NCBI GenBank assembly: GCA_937905985.1
Contig: CALCWC010000118.1
Coordinates: forward strand, 1-24,098
Reading direction: 5' to 3'
DNA: 24,098 bases
From: an uncultured Verrucomicrobiales bacterium
GTDB taxonomy: Bacteria > Verrucomicrobiota > Verrucomicrobiia > Verrucomicrobiales > Akkermansiaceae
Shown here: positions 8,446 through 15,673 of the stretch, piece by piece
Numbering within the stretch: the stretch's first letter is position 1
How the letters are laid out: each line of letters starts with the position of its first letter
Program-made: the position numbers and the translations under genes
Notes under the pieces: generated by a model
Told to the model about the DNA's origin: nothing
Database searches by the model: none
The model's input: the letters and a program-made list of their open reading frames with translations, nothing else

Positions 8446-8465
8446 GTGCATGCGCGCGCATGCAC
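8446..8465. repeat. Perfect 20-bp palindrome in the TPR gene leader
   Basis: GTGCATGCGCGCGCATGCAC reads the same on both strands. It is just downstream of the proposed promoter and 17 bases before the ATG at 8483, so it could be an operator or could form a hairpin over the ribosome-binding region. Confidence 0.7.
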
Positions 8466-8482
8466 CGAATATCTGACACGTC

Positions 8483-9859
8483 ATGATTACTCTTACCACC
8501 GCCAACCAACTCGCGCCGGACCAGTCCGCCCTTTGGGTGAAGGCCCAGCAGGCCGTTCAGGCCAAGAACTACAAATACGCCGTCAGCATCCTCAAGACGC
8601 TTGTGAAGCGCGTTCCGGGCTTCCTGGAGGGCCGCAAGCTGCTGCGCGCCTGCGCCGTGAAATCCGCCCCGGAAGGCGGCCACAAGTCTTCCCTCTTCGG
8701 CGGCATCCGCATGACCACCTCGCGCAAGGACCCGGAGACCACGCTCGGCAACGTGGAGGACGTGTTGGAGAACGACCCCTACAACATCGCGGCCAACGAG
8801 GCCCTGTTCGCCGCCGCCAACGAGCTGGGGCTCACGGATTTGGCGTCCTTCGCCATGGAAACCATCTGCCAGGGGCAGCCCAAGCCCAAGAAGCACCTGC
8901 ACCTGCTGGCCAACCACTACATCCAGAACGAGAAGTTCGCAGAGGCGGCCGATGCCTACCGCCGCATCCTGGAGTTCGACCGCGCCGACCCTATCGCCGT
9001 CCGCGGCGAGAAGGACTGCGCCGCCCGCGCCTCCATGAAGCAGGGCAACTGGGAGGGCTCCGGAGACTTCCGCACCAAGATGAAGGACCAGAACGCCACC
9101 AACGAGCTGGAAAGCCAGGACAAGATGGGCATGACCCGCGCCGAGCTGGAGGCCAAGCTGGCCGGCCTCTCCAACGAGTACGCCGCCAACAACACCGACC
9201 TCCGCGTGGTCAAGGAAATCGCTTCCGTCTACGAGCAGATGGAAGACTACGGCAACGCCTACTCCTTCTATGCCTACGCCTTCGAGCTGAGCGGCCAGTC
9301 CGACGTCGCCCTCAACGACCACGCCGTGGAAATGCACCAGAAGTCCATGGCATCCGAGATTGAGCAGCTGGAGCAGACCCTTGCCGCCGACCCCAACAAC
9401 GAGGAGGCCAAAGCGCAGCTCGCCGAGCGCAAGAAGATTGTGGCGGAAGCCGTGGTGGCCGATGCCAAGGCGCGCGTGGACGCCAACCCGGCGGACGCGC
9501 AGCTGCAGTTCAAGTACGGCCAGGCCCTCTTTGATGCCGAGCGGTACAGCGAGGCCATCCCTGCCCTGCAGCGCGCCCGCAACAACCCCAACCTGCGCAT
9601 CAAGGCCATGCTCATGCTCGGCAAGTGCTACCACTCCAAGAACATGGTCGATATGGCCATCCGACAGCTGGAGGAAGCCAACGGCGAGCTCATTGCCATG
9701 GACGAAACCAAGAAGGAAATCCTTTACAACATCGGCCTCCTCTACGAGGAGTCCGGCAACAAGGAAAAGGCCCTGGAGAACTTCAAGGTCATCTACGAGG
9801 TGGACTACGGCTACCACGATGGCGAAGTGGCCCAGAAGGTGGAATCCGCCTACTCCTGA
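8483..9859 (+). CDS. Tetratricopeptide-repeat protein
   Basis: This 458-residue protein has no signal peptide or membrane segment. It shows helical repeat units of TPR type: ALWVKAQQAVQAKNYKYAVS near the start, LHLLANHYIQNEKFAEAADA around residue 140, VVKEIASVYEQMEDYGNAYS around 245, QLQFKYGQALFDAERYSEAI around 340, and ILYNIGLLYEESGNKEKALE near the end. A charged, probably coiled-coil stretch rich in Glu, Lys and Ala lies around residues 290-335. TPR arrays serve as protein-binding scaffolds; the partner is unknown. The start at 8483 has no clear Shine-Dalgarno. The gene is single, with a promoter and palindrome in front and a strong terminator behind. It contains none of the enzymatic motifs I can recognise. 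Confidence 0.85.
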   Translation: MITLTTANQLAPDQSALWVKAQQAVQAKNYKYAVSILKTLVKRVPGFLEGRKLLRACAVKSAPEGGHKSSLFGGIRMTTSRKDPETTLGNVEDVLENDPYNIAANEALFAAANELGLTDLASFAMETICQGQPKPKKHLHLLANHYIQNEKFAEAADAYRRILEFDRADPIAVRGEKDCAARASMKQGNWEGSGDFRTKMKDQNATNELESQDKMGMTRAELEAKLAGLSNEYAANNTDLRVVKEIASVYEQMEDYGNAYSFYAYAFELSGQSDVALNDHAVEMHQKSMASEIEQLEQTLAADPNNEEAKAQLAERKKIVAEAVVADAKARVDANPADAQLQFKYGQALFDAERYSEAIPALQRARNNPNLRIKAMLMLGKCYHSKNMVDMAIRQLEEANGELIAMDETKKEILYNIGLLYEESGNKEKALENFKVIYEVDYGYHDGEVAQKVESAYS

Positions 9860-9875
9860 TTCCCGCCTTTCCCCC

Positions 9876-9909
9876 AAAGCCCCGCGCCGTTCCCGGTGCG
9901 GGGCTTTTT
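9876..9909 (+). terminator. Intrinsic terminator after the TPR gene
   Basis: A GC-rich hairpin (AAAGCCCCGC with GCGGGGCTTT, plus inner pairs) runs straight into TTTTT at 9905-9909. It begins 17 bases after the stop codon. Confidence 0.85.
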
Positions 9910-9928
9910 CATTATCGGATAATTGCAA

Positions 9929-9966
9929 CCCTCGCGCGCGTAGGCGCGTGATTTTCCCTTGCGCTC
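9929..9966. repeat. Short copy of the GC-rich promoter-linked repeat
   Basis: CGCGCGTAGGCGCG then GATTTTCCCTTGCGC is nearly the same as 11414-11444. Like that copy it ends in TTGCGC, but no good -10 box follows here. It lies just past the stop of the PIN gene and is the fourth member of the family described at 11363-11445. Confidence 0.65.
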
Positions 9967-10011
9967 CTCAAACATAACGCCACATATATAGGGGCGTTTG
10001 GGGTATCAAAA

Positions 10012-10563
10012 TCAATCGGCGAAGAGTATGCCCTGCTCTTCATCGCCGTCCTCTGCGAAGAAGGCGGGATCCACCGGGGGCGTGATTTTGCTTTGCAGCG
10101 TTGCGAGGGTGTTCCCATCCAAAAGGACGACCTCTGCCGGCAGTTTGCCGCGGGTTTTGAGGTATCCGGCGGTTTTGGCAAAAGTGTTGGCATCCGCCGT
10201 GAGGATGAAGTCCGCCTCATCACAAGCGGCTTGGGCGATAATCTGGGTATCGATGGCGATAACCTTGCGGGCGTTTTCCTGTGAGCGCAGGTTTTGCCTG
10301 GCATCATCCGATGCGGTGAGCTTGGCGAATTCCGCGGCGCGCATGGCGGCGCGCACGCCGTATGTGAGCGCGGTGAACGCCTTGGATTGAAGGATGTCCG
10401 CAATATTGCCCCTGACACCGTACTCCGCCAGGGAAAGGGAGGAAACCATGATGCGGCTCTTGTTCTCCAGAAGAAAGTCCACGCACTGCCAGGCGCAATC
10501 ATGGAGATTGCCCTGCTTGTCGAAAAGGTTGATGAGCACGCAGGTGTCGAGCAGCACTTTCAT
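10012..10563 (-). CDS. PIN-domain ribonuclease (VapC-like toxin candidate)
   Basis: The 183-residue protein has the PIN nuclease pattern of acidic metal ligands: D6 in VLLDTCVLINL, E47 in SLSLAEYGV, D105 in AIDTQIIAQA and D124 in ILTADANTF. PIN proteins cut RNA with Mg2+ or Mn2+ and are commonly toxins of VapBC-type pairs. At 183 residues it is somewhat longer than the usual ~130; the extra length is a C-terminal tail after the domain (EVVLLDGNTLATL onward). Its ATG overlaps the stop of the upstream 251-residue gene as ATGA, so the two are co-translated and likely work together. No small DNA-binding antitoxin of the usual kind is present. The alternative is a housekeeping or defence RNase rather than a toxin. 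Confidence 0.8.
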   Translation of the reverse strand: MKVLLDTCVLINLFDKQGNLHDCAWQCVDFLLENKSRIMVSSLSLAEYGVRGNIADILQSKAFTALTYGVRAAMRAAEFAKLTASDDARQNLRSQENARKVIAIDTQIIAQAACDEADFILTADANTFAKTAGYLKTRGKLPAEVVLLDGNTLATLQSKITPPVDPAFFAEDGDEEQGILFAD

Positions 10564-11315
10564 GATTCCGTCTCCCCCCTATAGGAGGCAAGCCACTCCA
10601 GCGGGTTATCCACGTCTTTCCAGAGCATGCTTTCGCGGTCCACAAGCTGTTTCATGGCCTCTTTGCTGATGGGAGTGGTGTCGATAATTTCCTTGAGCCT
10701 GTAGTTGCTGCACTCGTCGGTGAGGACGTTGTACTTGTAGCCCACGCGCACGCAAATGTGCTTGTAGAGAATATTTCCGCTCAAGAGGGAGAGCTGTTTC
10801 TGGGATGCAGCAACGATGTAGGTTCGAGATTTTCCGACGATGTGGATGTTGGGGCTGGATTTGCCGCCGGCATCTGTCACCACGCCCTCGATTTCCGTTT
10901 CCTCGTCCACTTCCACCTTGTCGGCGGGTGCATACTCGGCGGCGGTGGCGCCGTTGTAGATCTCTCGGTCCTGGGTGCAGACGGAGAGTTGGAGGTTGTC
11001 CCTCTGCGCCAGGGAGGTCATCCTAACGAGAGCCGCACGGTTTGCGGGACTGATGGCGGCGTAGTTGCCTTGATTGCAATGAGAGATATCAGCCACCAGA
11101 ACGGACCACAGGGAGTTCACCATGGTGAGGTTAACCACCAGCGAGCCTTCCTGTAAGGCTATGCGCGCTGTTTTATCCTTTTCCGTGAGCTTGCACCAGC
11201 AATCCAGGTATCTCTTGAGCAGGGTAGGCTCCACGCTGGCCAATGAAAGCTCCGTTCCATCGGCGCAGGTCCCTTTCAAACGAATCGAAAGGGTGTTTCT
11301 TTCCTCTCTGTCCAT
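10560..11315 (-). CDS. Uncharacterised partner of the PIN protein
   Basis: The 251-residue protein has no family I can name with confidence. It begins with LSIRLKGTCADGTELSLASV and has a mixed beta/alpha middle (LSVCTQDREIYNGATAAEYA, then an acidic stretch VEVDEETEIEG). It ends with KQLVDRESMLWKDVDNPLEW, a W-x-D-V-D-N-P-x-x-W-L pattern like the C-terminal tails of some antitoxins that plug PIN active sites (inference). It is first in the unit and overlaps the PIN gene by 4 bases, so an antitoxin or cofactor role is plausible, though it is far larger than VapB proteins. The start at 11315 is supported by the promoter 25-53 bases upstream; the longer frame continues as antisense of purE and is rejected. 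Confidence 0.7.
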   Translation of the reverse strand: MDREERNTLSIRLKGTCADGTELSLASVEPTLLKRYLDCWCKLTEKDKTARIALQEGSLVVNLTMVNSLWSVLVADISHCNQGNYAAISPANRAALVRMTSLAQRDNLQLSVCTQDREIYNGATAAEYAPADKVEVDEETEIEGVVTDAGGKSSPNIHIVGKSRTYIVAASQKQLSLLSGNILYKHICVRVGYKYNVLTDECSNYRLKEIIDTTPISKEAMKQLVDRESMLWKDVDNPLEWLASYRGETES

Positions 11316-11339
11316 AAGGGTATGTGGTGATGTAGAGTG

Positions 11340-11368
11340 ATTGTACCCTGCACCGAAAGGGAGGACAA
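11340..11368 (-). promoter_or_regulatory. Promoter of the PIN two-gene unit
   Basis: On the minus strand TTGTCC (complement of 11363-11368), 17 bases, TACAAT (complement of 11340-11345). The -10 is 5 of 6. The -35 lies at the edge of the repeat at 11363-11445. Confidence 0.6.
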
Positions 11369-11445
11369 GTGCAAAACGCAACGCGCGACTGATATTTTTC
11401 ACCGCGATCGCATGCGCGCGTAGGCGCGCGATTTTCCCTTGCGCG
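11363..11445. repeat. Promoter-linked repeat between the PIN unit and purE
   Basis: Read on the minus strand it matches the ends of the R2 blocks at 18924-18990 and 21408-21471: CGCAAGG, AAAATCGC, a GC-rich core, then GCGTTGCGTTTTGC and CTTG. One end carries the -35 of the PIN unit, the other the TTGCGC used as -35 of purE. Its ends are roughly inverted (CAAG...CTTG), as in small non-autonomous repeats. Confidence 0.6.
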
Positions 11446-11467
11446 GGCAGAGGGGTTGTGGTAGAGT
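11439..11467 (+). promoter_or_regulatory. Probable promoter of purE-pyr operon
   Basis: TTGCGC (11439-11444), 17 bases, TAGAGT (11462-11467). The expected start near 11474 leaves only about 4 bases before the purE ATG, so the message would be almost leaderless. Confidence 0.5.
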
Positions 11468-11477
11468 AGCGGGCGGT

Positions 11478-11885
11478 ATGAAGGTTATCACGATTTACGG
11501 TAGCAAGAGCGATCTGCCCTTTATGGAGCCGGCACGGGTATATTTCGCGGAACACGGTGTGGAGCATGAGGAAGTGGTGTATTCCGCGCACCGCGATTTG
11601 CCGGGGCTCATCGAGTACCTGAAGGAGCTGGAGGAATCCAAGACGAAGGCCGTGCTGCTTTGCGTGGCGGGTCTTTCCGCGGCGCTTCCGGGCGTGGTGG
11701 TGATGAACACCTCCCTCCCGGTCATCGGCGTGCCGGTGCCCTGCGGTCCGCTCAACGGCATTGATGCGCTGCTGGCCATCTCCCAACTGCCGGGCGGCGT
11801 GCCCGCGCTCACGGTGGGCCTGCACAAGAAGACTCCCTTGAACGCCGCCATGGCCGCTCACCGCATTATTCAGCTGGCGGAGTAG
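11478..11885 (+). CDS. purE: PurE-type carboxyaminoimidazole ribonucleotide enzyme, class II-like
   Basis: The 135-residue protein acts in purine synthesis, forming CAIR from AIR and CO2 (class II) or from N5-CAIR (class I). It has the PurE signatures GSKSD at 8-12, YSAHRD at 35-40 with the catalytic histidine H38, PVIGVPV at 81-87 and DALLAISQLPGGVP. The loop that reads GGAAHLPG in class I enzymes is AGLSAALPG here, with alanine (A69) for the histidine; it looks more like class II loops of the AGRSNALSG type. At 135 residues it is shorter than the usual ~160. No purK is visible. The start at 11478 places MKVITIYGS at the true N-terminus; an upstream frame to 11439 is not protein-like. It heads a run of six plus-strand genes. 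Confidence 0.8.
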   Translation: MKVITIYGSKSDLPFMEPARVYFAEHGVEHEEVVYSAHRDLPGLIEYLKELEESKTKAVLLCVAGLSAALPGVVVMNTSLPVIGVPVPCGPLNGIDALLAISQLPGGVPALTVGLHKKTPLNAAMAAHRIIQLAE

Positions 11886-11886
11886 G

Positions 11887-11900
11887 ATGTACAATGTACA
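11887..11900. repeat. Two heptamers before pyrR
   Basis: ATGTACA occurs twice in tandem directly after the purE stop. A small hairpin follows (GCGGC 11915-11919, GCCGC 11923-11927). The heptamers resemble the ATTTACA run before pyrB. Confidence 0.55.
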
Positions 11901-11951
11901 AAGTGAAAAGTTAGGCGGCTACGCCGCGGGGATTTTGACTGATTAGACCTT

Positions 11952-12470
11952 ATGAGCAATATCGGAGCTGCAGAGATTGCAGAGGCTATCCGCGGGTGGA
12001 TTGGTCGAATCGCGGAAGGGGAGGAAAAGAGGGCGGACGCCCCTCTGGCGGTGATTGGGCTGATTAGCCACGGCGATTTGCTCGCAAAGCGCCTCGTCGC
12101 AGGCCTCAAGGAACGCGGTATCGATGCCCTCTACGGTGCCATCGATATTTCCCTCTACCGCGACGACCTCGACATGCGCGCCGAGAAGCTGCCCCTGCGC
12201 TCGTCGTACCTGCCGTTCTCCACGGATGGGCTGCACGTCATCCTGGTGGACGATGTGCTGTACACGGGACGCACCATCCGCGCGGCGCTGAACGCGCTGT
12301 TCGAGTACGGCCGCCCGGCCCGCGTGGAACTGCAGACGCTGGCGGACCGCAAGGGGCGCCAGGTGCCCATCAGCGCGGATTTCACGTGCTTCCACCTGGA
12401 ACCAGAAGGCGAAGGCGAAATTCAGGTCAAGCTCACAGAGCTTGACGGCATAGACGAAATCGCCTTCTGA
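11952..12470 (+). CDS. pyrR: PyrR pyrimidine operon regulator / uracil phosphoribosyltransferase
   Basis: The 172-residue protein is close to the family length of about 178. It carries the PRPP-binding motif VILVDDVLYTGRTIRAAL (residues ~97-114) and the family motif DISLYRDDL (~61-69). In Bacillus, PyrR binds UMP and attenuates pyr mRNA; many homologues also make UMP from uracil. Its position directly in front of pyrB fits the known pyrR-pyrB arrangement. I did not find a clear PyrR-binding hairpin or attenuator in the 66-base gap before it, so regulation by attenuation is not shown. No Shine-Dalgarno is obvious before the ATG at 11952. Confidence 0.92.
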   Translation: MSNIGAAEIAEAIRGWIGRIAEGEEKRADAPLAVIGLISHGDLLAKRLVAGLKERGIDALYGAIDISLYRDDLDMRAEKLPLRSSYLPFSTDGLHVILVDDVLYTGRTIRAALNALFEYGRPARVELQTLADRKGRQVPISADFTCFHLEPEGEGEIQVKLTELDGIDEIAF

Positions 12471-12504
12471 TTTACAATTTACAATTTACGATTTACAATT
12501 TTTT
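12470..12504. repeat. Heptamer tandem repeat filling the pyrR-pyrB gap
   Basis: Units ATTTACA (12470-12476, 12477-12483), ATTTACG (12484-12490), ATTTACA (12491-12497) and ATTTTTT (12498-12504) run from the pyrR stop to the pyrB ATG. They fill the whole gap and leave no Shine-Dalgarno. Confidence 0.8.
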
Positions 12505-13434
12505 ATGAAGCCGAGAAAGGATTTAATCACCATCGGGTCTCTCAGTGACGAGGAGATCAACACGATTCTGGATTCCGCCACGGCGATGAAGGACATCTTC
12601 ACCAAGAGCGTGAAGAAGGTTCCCGCGCTCAAGGGCAAATCCGTGTTGACCCTCTTCTACGAGCCGAGCACCCGCACCCGCTCGTCCTTCGAGGTGGCAG
12701 CCCACAGGCTTTCCGCGGATGTCACCACCTTCACCGTCGGCACCTCCAGCGTGGTGAAGGGTGAGAGCGTGCACGACACCATCGACACGCTCATGAGCAT
12801 GAAGATGGACTACATCATCGTGCGCCACAAGTACAGCGGCATCCCGGACGTCATTGCCCGCCACTGCAAGGCCGCCGTCATCAACGCCGGCGACGGCGCC
12901 CACGCCCACCCCAGCCAGGCCTTCCTGGACGCCTTCACCATCCGCGAGAAGTACGGCACGGTGGCCGGCAAGCGCGTGGTCATCATCGGTGATATCCTGC
13001 ACTCGCGCGTGGCCCGCTCCACCAGCACCATCCTGCAGCGCCTCGGCGCCCAGGTGGCGTACATGGGGCCCGGTTCCCTCGTGCCGCTGCAGGCGCACAC
13101 GGGCATTCCCCGTTTCACCAACTGGGACCAGGTGTTCGATTGGAAGCCGGATGTCATCTACCTGCTGCGCGTGCAGAATGAGCGCATCGACACGCCGTTC
13201 TTCCCGGCGGGGGACTACCACCAGGCTTTCGGCGTGACGGAGGAGCGTCTCAAAATCATCGACGACCTGGATCTCGGCATCATGCATCCCGGCCCCGTCA
13301 ACCGCGGCGTGGAGCTGTGCGACGCCGCCATGGAGTACCGCAACTGCCTGGTGTGCAACCAGGTGGAAAACGGCATCGCCGCCCGCATGAGCATCCTTTA
13401 CCACCTCACACCCCAGACCCAGAACAATGACTGA
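12505..13434 (+). CDS. pyrB: Aspartate carbamoyltransferase catalytic chain
   Basis: The 309-residue enzyme joins carbamoyl phosphate and aspartate, the first committed step of UMP synthesis. The carbamoyl-phosphate motif YEPSTRTRSSFE (~residues 52-63) is intact. So are KGESVHDTI, INAGDGAHAHPSQAFLDA (the usual HPTQ is HPSQ) and MHPGPVNRGVEL (~255-266). Length is normal. The start at 12505 follows the heptamer run. The gene overlaps the following dihydroorotase-like gene by 8 bases, as in bacteria whose ATCase forms a complex with a dihydroorotase or an inactive dihydroorotase homologue. No pyrI regulatory chain gene is visible. Confidence 0.95.
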   Translation: MKPRKDLITIGSLSDEEINTILDSATAMKDIFTKSVKKVPALKGKSVLTLFYEPSTRTRSSFEVAAHRLSADVTTFTVGTSSVVKGESVHDTIDTLMSMKMDYIIVRHKYSGIPDVIARHCKAAVINAGDGAHAHPSQAFLDAFTIREKYGTVAGKRVVIIGDILHSRVARSTSTILQRLGAQVAYMGPGSLVPLQAHTGIPRFTNWDQVFDWKPDVIYLLRVQNERIDTPFFPAGDYHQAFGVTEERLKIIDDLDLGIMHPGPVNRGVELCDAAMEYRNCLVCNQVENGIAARMSILYHLTPQTQNND

Positions 13435-14716
13435 CACCATCATCAAAAACGCCACCTGGGCCATCTCCGGGGAGAAGTACGATTTATCCCTCACCACCTG
13501 CGAGGACGGCAAGCACCCGCAGCTGGACGGCATCACGCTCACGGGCGTGGAGCGCTGCGAGCCAGCGGGCAAGCTGCCCGTGCCGCAGGGCGCGCAGGTT
13601 ATCGATGCCGCGGGCAAGCTGCTGCTGCCCGCCCTGTTCGATATGCACGCCAAGGTGGAAATCAGCGGGCGCAGCAAGCGTGAATCCGTGAACCGCACCG
13701 GCCAGGCCGCCACCAACGGCGGCGTGTGGGCCATGCTCGTCATGCCCACCCGCGGCTTCTGCTTCGACAGCGCGCCGAACCTCGACAGCTTCCACGACGC
13801 CGTGGAGCAGCGTTCCTCCGCGGAGATGTACGCTGCCGGATGCATCACCCAGGGCATGGGCGGCGAACAGCAGGCTCCGTACAACACCCTCGCGGCACGC
13901 GGCGTGCGCATCCTCAGCGATGCCGAGCACGTGCCCGCCAACCTGCTCACCCTCCACCGCGTGATGAAGTACGTGGCAGAGTTGGACATGGTGCTCGCCA
14001 TCCGCGGTGATGTGCCGGAGCTCACCCGAAACACGTACATGCACCCCGGAGCCACCTCCTACCGCCTCGGCCTGCACGGCACCCCCGCATGCGCCGAGGA
14101 AATCGGCATCGACACCCTGCTCCGCCTCGCCGCGGACGCCGGCGCGCGCATCCACATCCAGACCGTCAGCACCGCTGAGGGCGTGGATATCATCCGCCGC
14201 GCCAAGGCCGCAGGCCAGAAGGTGACCGCGGAGGTGGCCCTGCACCACCTGCTCTTCACGCATGAGGACGTGGGCAACTACGACACCAACTACAAGGTGC
14301 TGCCCCCGCTGCGCGAGCGCCGCGACTGCGAGGCCCTCATCGCCGGCGTGAAAGACGGCACCATCGACTGCATCGTGAGCGACCACACGCCCTGCATCCC
14401 CTTCGCCAAGAAGCAGGACTTCATCACCGCGCCCCACGGCATGGCCGTGCTGGACCACTTCCTGCCCGCGCTCTACACCCACCTGGTGAAGCCCGGCCTG
14501 CTCACATGGGCGGAGCTGGTGCGCGCATGCTCCACCGCCCCCTGCGGCATTGTGCAGCCCGTGGACGAGTACGACGAGCCGCGCGTGGCCCCGCTCATGC
14601 TGTTCGACCCGTCGGCATGCGGCACGGTGCAGGCCGCGCAGCTGGCATGCGGCACGGAGAACACACCCTTCATCGGCCGTGAGCTCTGCGGCAGCGTCAT
14701 CCTTCCCCTGCAATAA
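13427..14716 (+). CDS. Dihydroorotase homologue with degraded metal site (PyrC'/PyrX-like)
   Basis: The 429-residue protein aligns by eye with dihydroorotases: PALFDMHAK, TAEVALHHLLFT, NYKVLPPLR, GTIDCIVSDHTP and APHGMAVLDHFLP. Catalytic positions are altered. The DxHxHxR metal motif reads D72-M-H74-A-K76-V-E, so the second histidine and the arginine are gone. The HVCHVST motif reads HIQTVST, with threonine 246 for the metal histidine. The NPPLR motif is LPPLR. D319-H320 is kept. In Pseudomonas an inactive dihydroorotase (PyrC', also PyrX) encoded next to pyrB is needed to assemble aspartate carbamoyltransferase. The same role is likely here given the 8-base overlap with pyrB. An active pyrC should then lie elsewhere. 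Activity with an unusual metal site cannot be excluded. Confidence 0.85.
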   Translation: MTDTIIKNATWAISGEKYDLSLTTCEDGKHPQLDGITLTGVERCEPAGKLPVPQGAQVIDAAGKLLLPALFDMHAKVEISGRSKRESVNRTGQAATNGGVWAMLVMPTRGFCFDSAPNLDSFHDAVEQRSSAEMYAAGCITQGMGGEQQAPYNTLAARGVRILSDAEHVPANLLTLHRVMKYVAELDMVLAIRGDVPELTRNTYMHPGATSYRLGLHGTPACAEEIGIDTLLRLAADAGARIHIQTVSTAEGVDIIRRAKAAGQKVTAEVALHHLLFTHEDVGNYDTNYKVLPPLRERRDCEALIAGVKDGTIDCIVSDHTPCIPFAKKQDFITAPHGMAVLDHFLPALYTHLVKPGLLTWAELVRACSTAPCGIVQPVDEYDEPRVAPLMLFDPSACGTVQAAQLACGTENTPFIGRELCGSVILPLQ

Positions 14717-14725
14717 CCGCGGGAT

Positions 14726-15673
14726 ATGGTTATCTACATCATCAGCGACGGCAAGAAGGGCCACCTCTCGCAAACGCGCGGGCTGGCGGGCGCCCTGCTG
14801 GCGCGCGCAAAGAAGCTCCGCCCGCAGGCCGCCCACAGCGTGCATGAGGTGGATATCACCCGCAAGGGGTATTTCGCCAAGCTCTTCTACAAGGGCAAGG
14901 ACCTCACGGATCTGCCGAAACCGGATTTGATTCTCTGCGCCGGGCACGCCACCCACCTGGCGGCTCTCAGCCTGGCGCGCCACATGAAATGCCTCTGCAT
15001 GGTGTGCATGCGCCCCAGCCTCCCCCTCCGCATGTTCGACCTCTGCATCATGCCACGCCATGATGTGCCGGAGAACCGGGAGCCGGGAAAGAACACCTTC
15101 TGCACCAACGGCGCCATCAACTGCATCCACCCCAGGCCGGATATCCCCAAGACGGAAACCCTCATCCTGGTGGGCGGTCCCAGCAAGAGCTATGCCTGGG
15201 ACGCCGAGCTGCTCCTCACGCAGCTCGCCAACATTGTGCACCACAACTCCACCCCCATGGTGCTCACCACCTCCCGCAGAACGCCGCAGGATTTCATTCA
15301 CGACCTCCAGGCCGCCTGCCCCAGCATCCACGCCGTGCCCGTGGAGGAAACCTCCGCGGATTGGGTGCCCGTGCACCTCTCCCGCGCACGTGAGGTCTGG
15401 GTTACCCAGGACAGCGTGTCCATGGTGTACGAGGCCCTTTCCAGCGGCGCACCCGTGGGCATCCTGGAGATGCAGGAGGCCCCCCAGCGCGGCAAGAAGA
15501 AAAAGGTGCCGCGCGTGGCGCGCGGGCTCCAGATGCTGGAGAAGGACGGCATTGTGCACACGTTCACCGAGTGGGCCAAGACCCATTCCCTGCCCACGCA
15601 GGCCACCGTCATCAATGAGGCGGCCCGCACCGCAGACTACATCCTGGAACGCTTCCCCCGCCTGCTGCCATGA
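14726..15673 (+). CDS. ELM1/GtrOC1-type putative glycosyltransferase
   Basis: The 315-residue protein matches the family named after the mitochondrial fission protein ELM1: ISDGKKGHLSQTRGLAGALL at the N-terminus, PDLILCAGHATHLAALSLAR (~70-90), FDLCIMPRHDVP, TLILVGGPSKSYAWDAEL, TTSRRTPQDF and WVTQDSVSMVYEALSSGAPV. The fold is GT-B-like, and bacterial members are predicted to act in lipopolysaccharide or other envelope glycan synthesis. It begins 9 bases after the dihydroorotase-like gene and overlaps the next glycosyltransferase by 4 bases, so the two glycan genes are probably translated together. Why they ride with purine/pyrimidine genes is unclear. The sugar donor and acceptor are unknown. 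Confidence 0.85.
   Translation: MVIYIISDGKKGHLSQTRGLAGALLARAKKLRPQAAHSVHEVDITRKGYFAKLFYKGKDLTDLPKPDLILCAGHATHLAALSLARHMKCLCMVCMRPSLPLRMFDLCIMPRHDVPENREPGKNTFCTNGAINCIHPRPDIPKTETLILVGGPSKSYAWDAELLLTQLANIVHHNSTPMVLTTSRRTPQDFIHDLQAACPSIHAVPVEETSADWVPVHLSRAREVWVTQDSVSMVYEALSSGAPVGILEMQEAPQRGKKKKVPRVARGLQMLEKDGIVHTFTEWAKTHSLPTQATVINEAARTADYILERFPRLLP

Noticed and set aside
11886..11951. PyrR-binding attenuator before pyrR
   Set aside because: Only a 5-bp hairpin and no T run; the conserved PyrR-binding sequence is not seen.
13484..15586. 700-aa antisense frame over the dihydroorotase-like and ELM1-type genes
   Set aside because: It spans two real genes on the other strand and is made of His/Gly/Val-rich shadow sequence.
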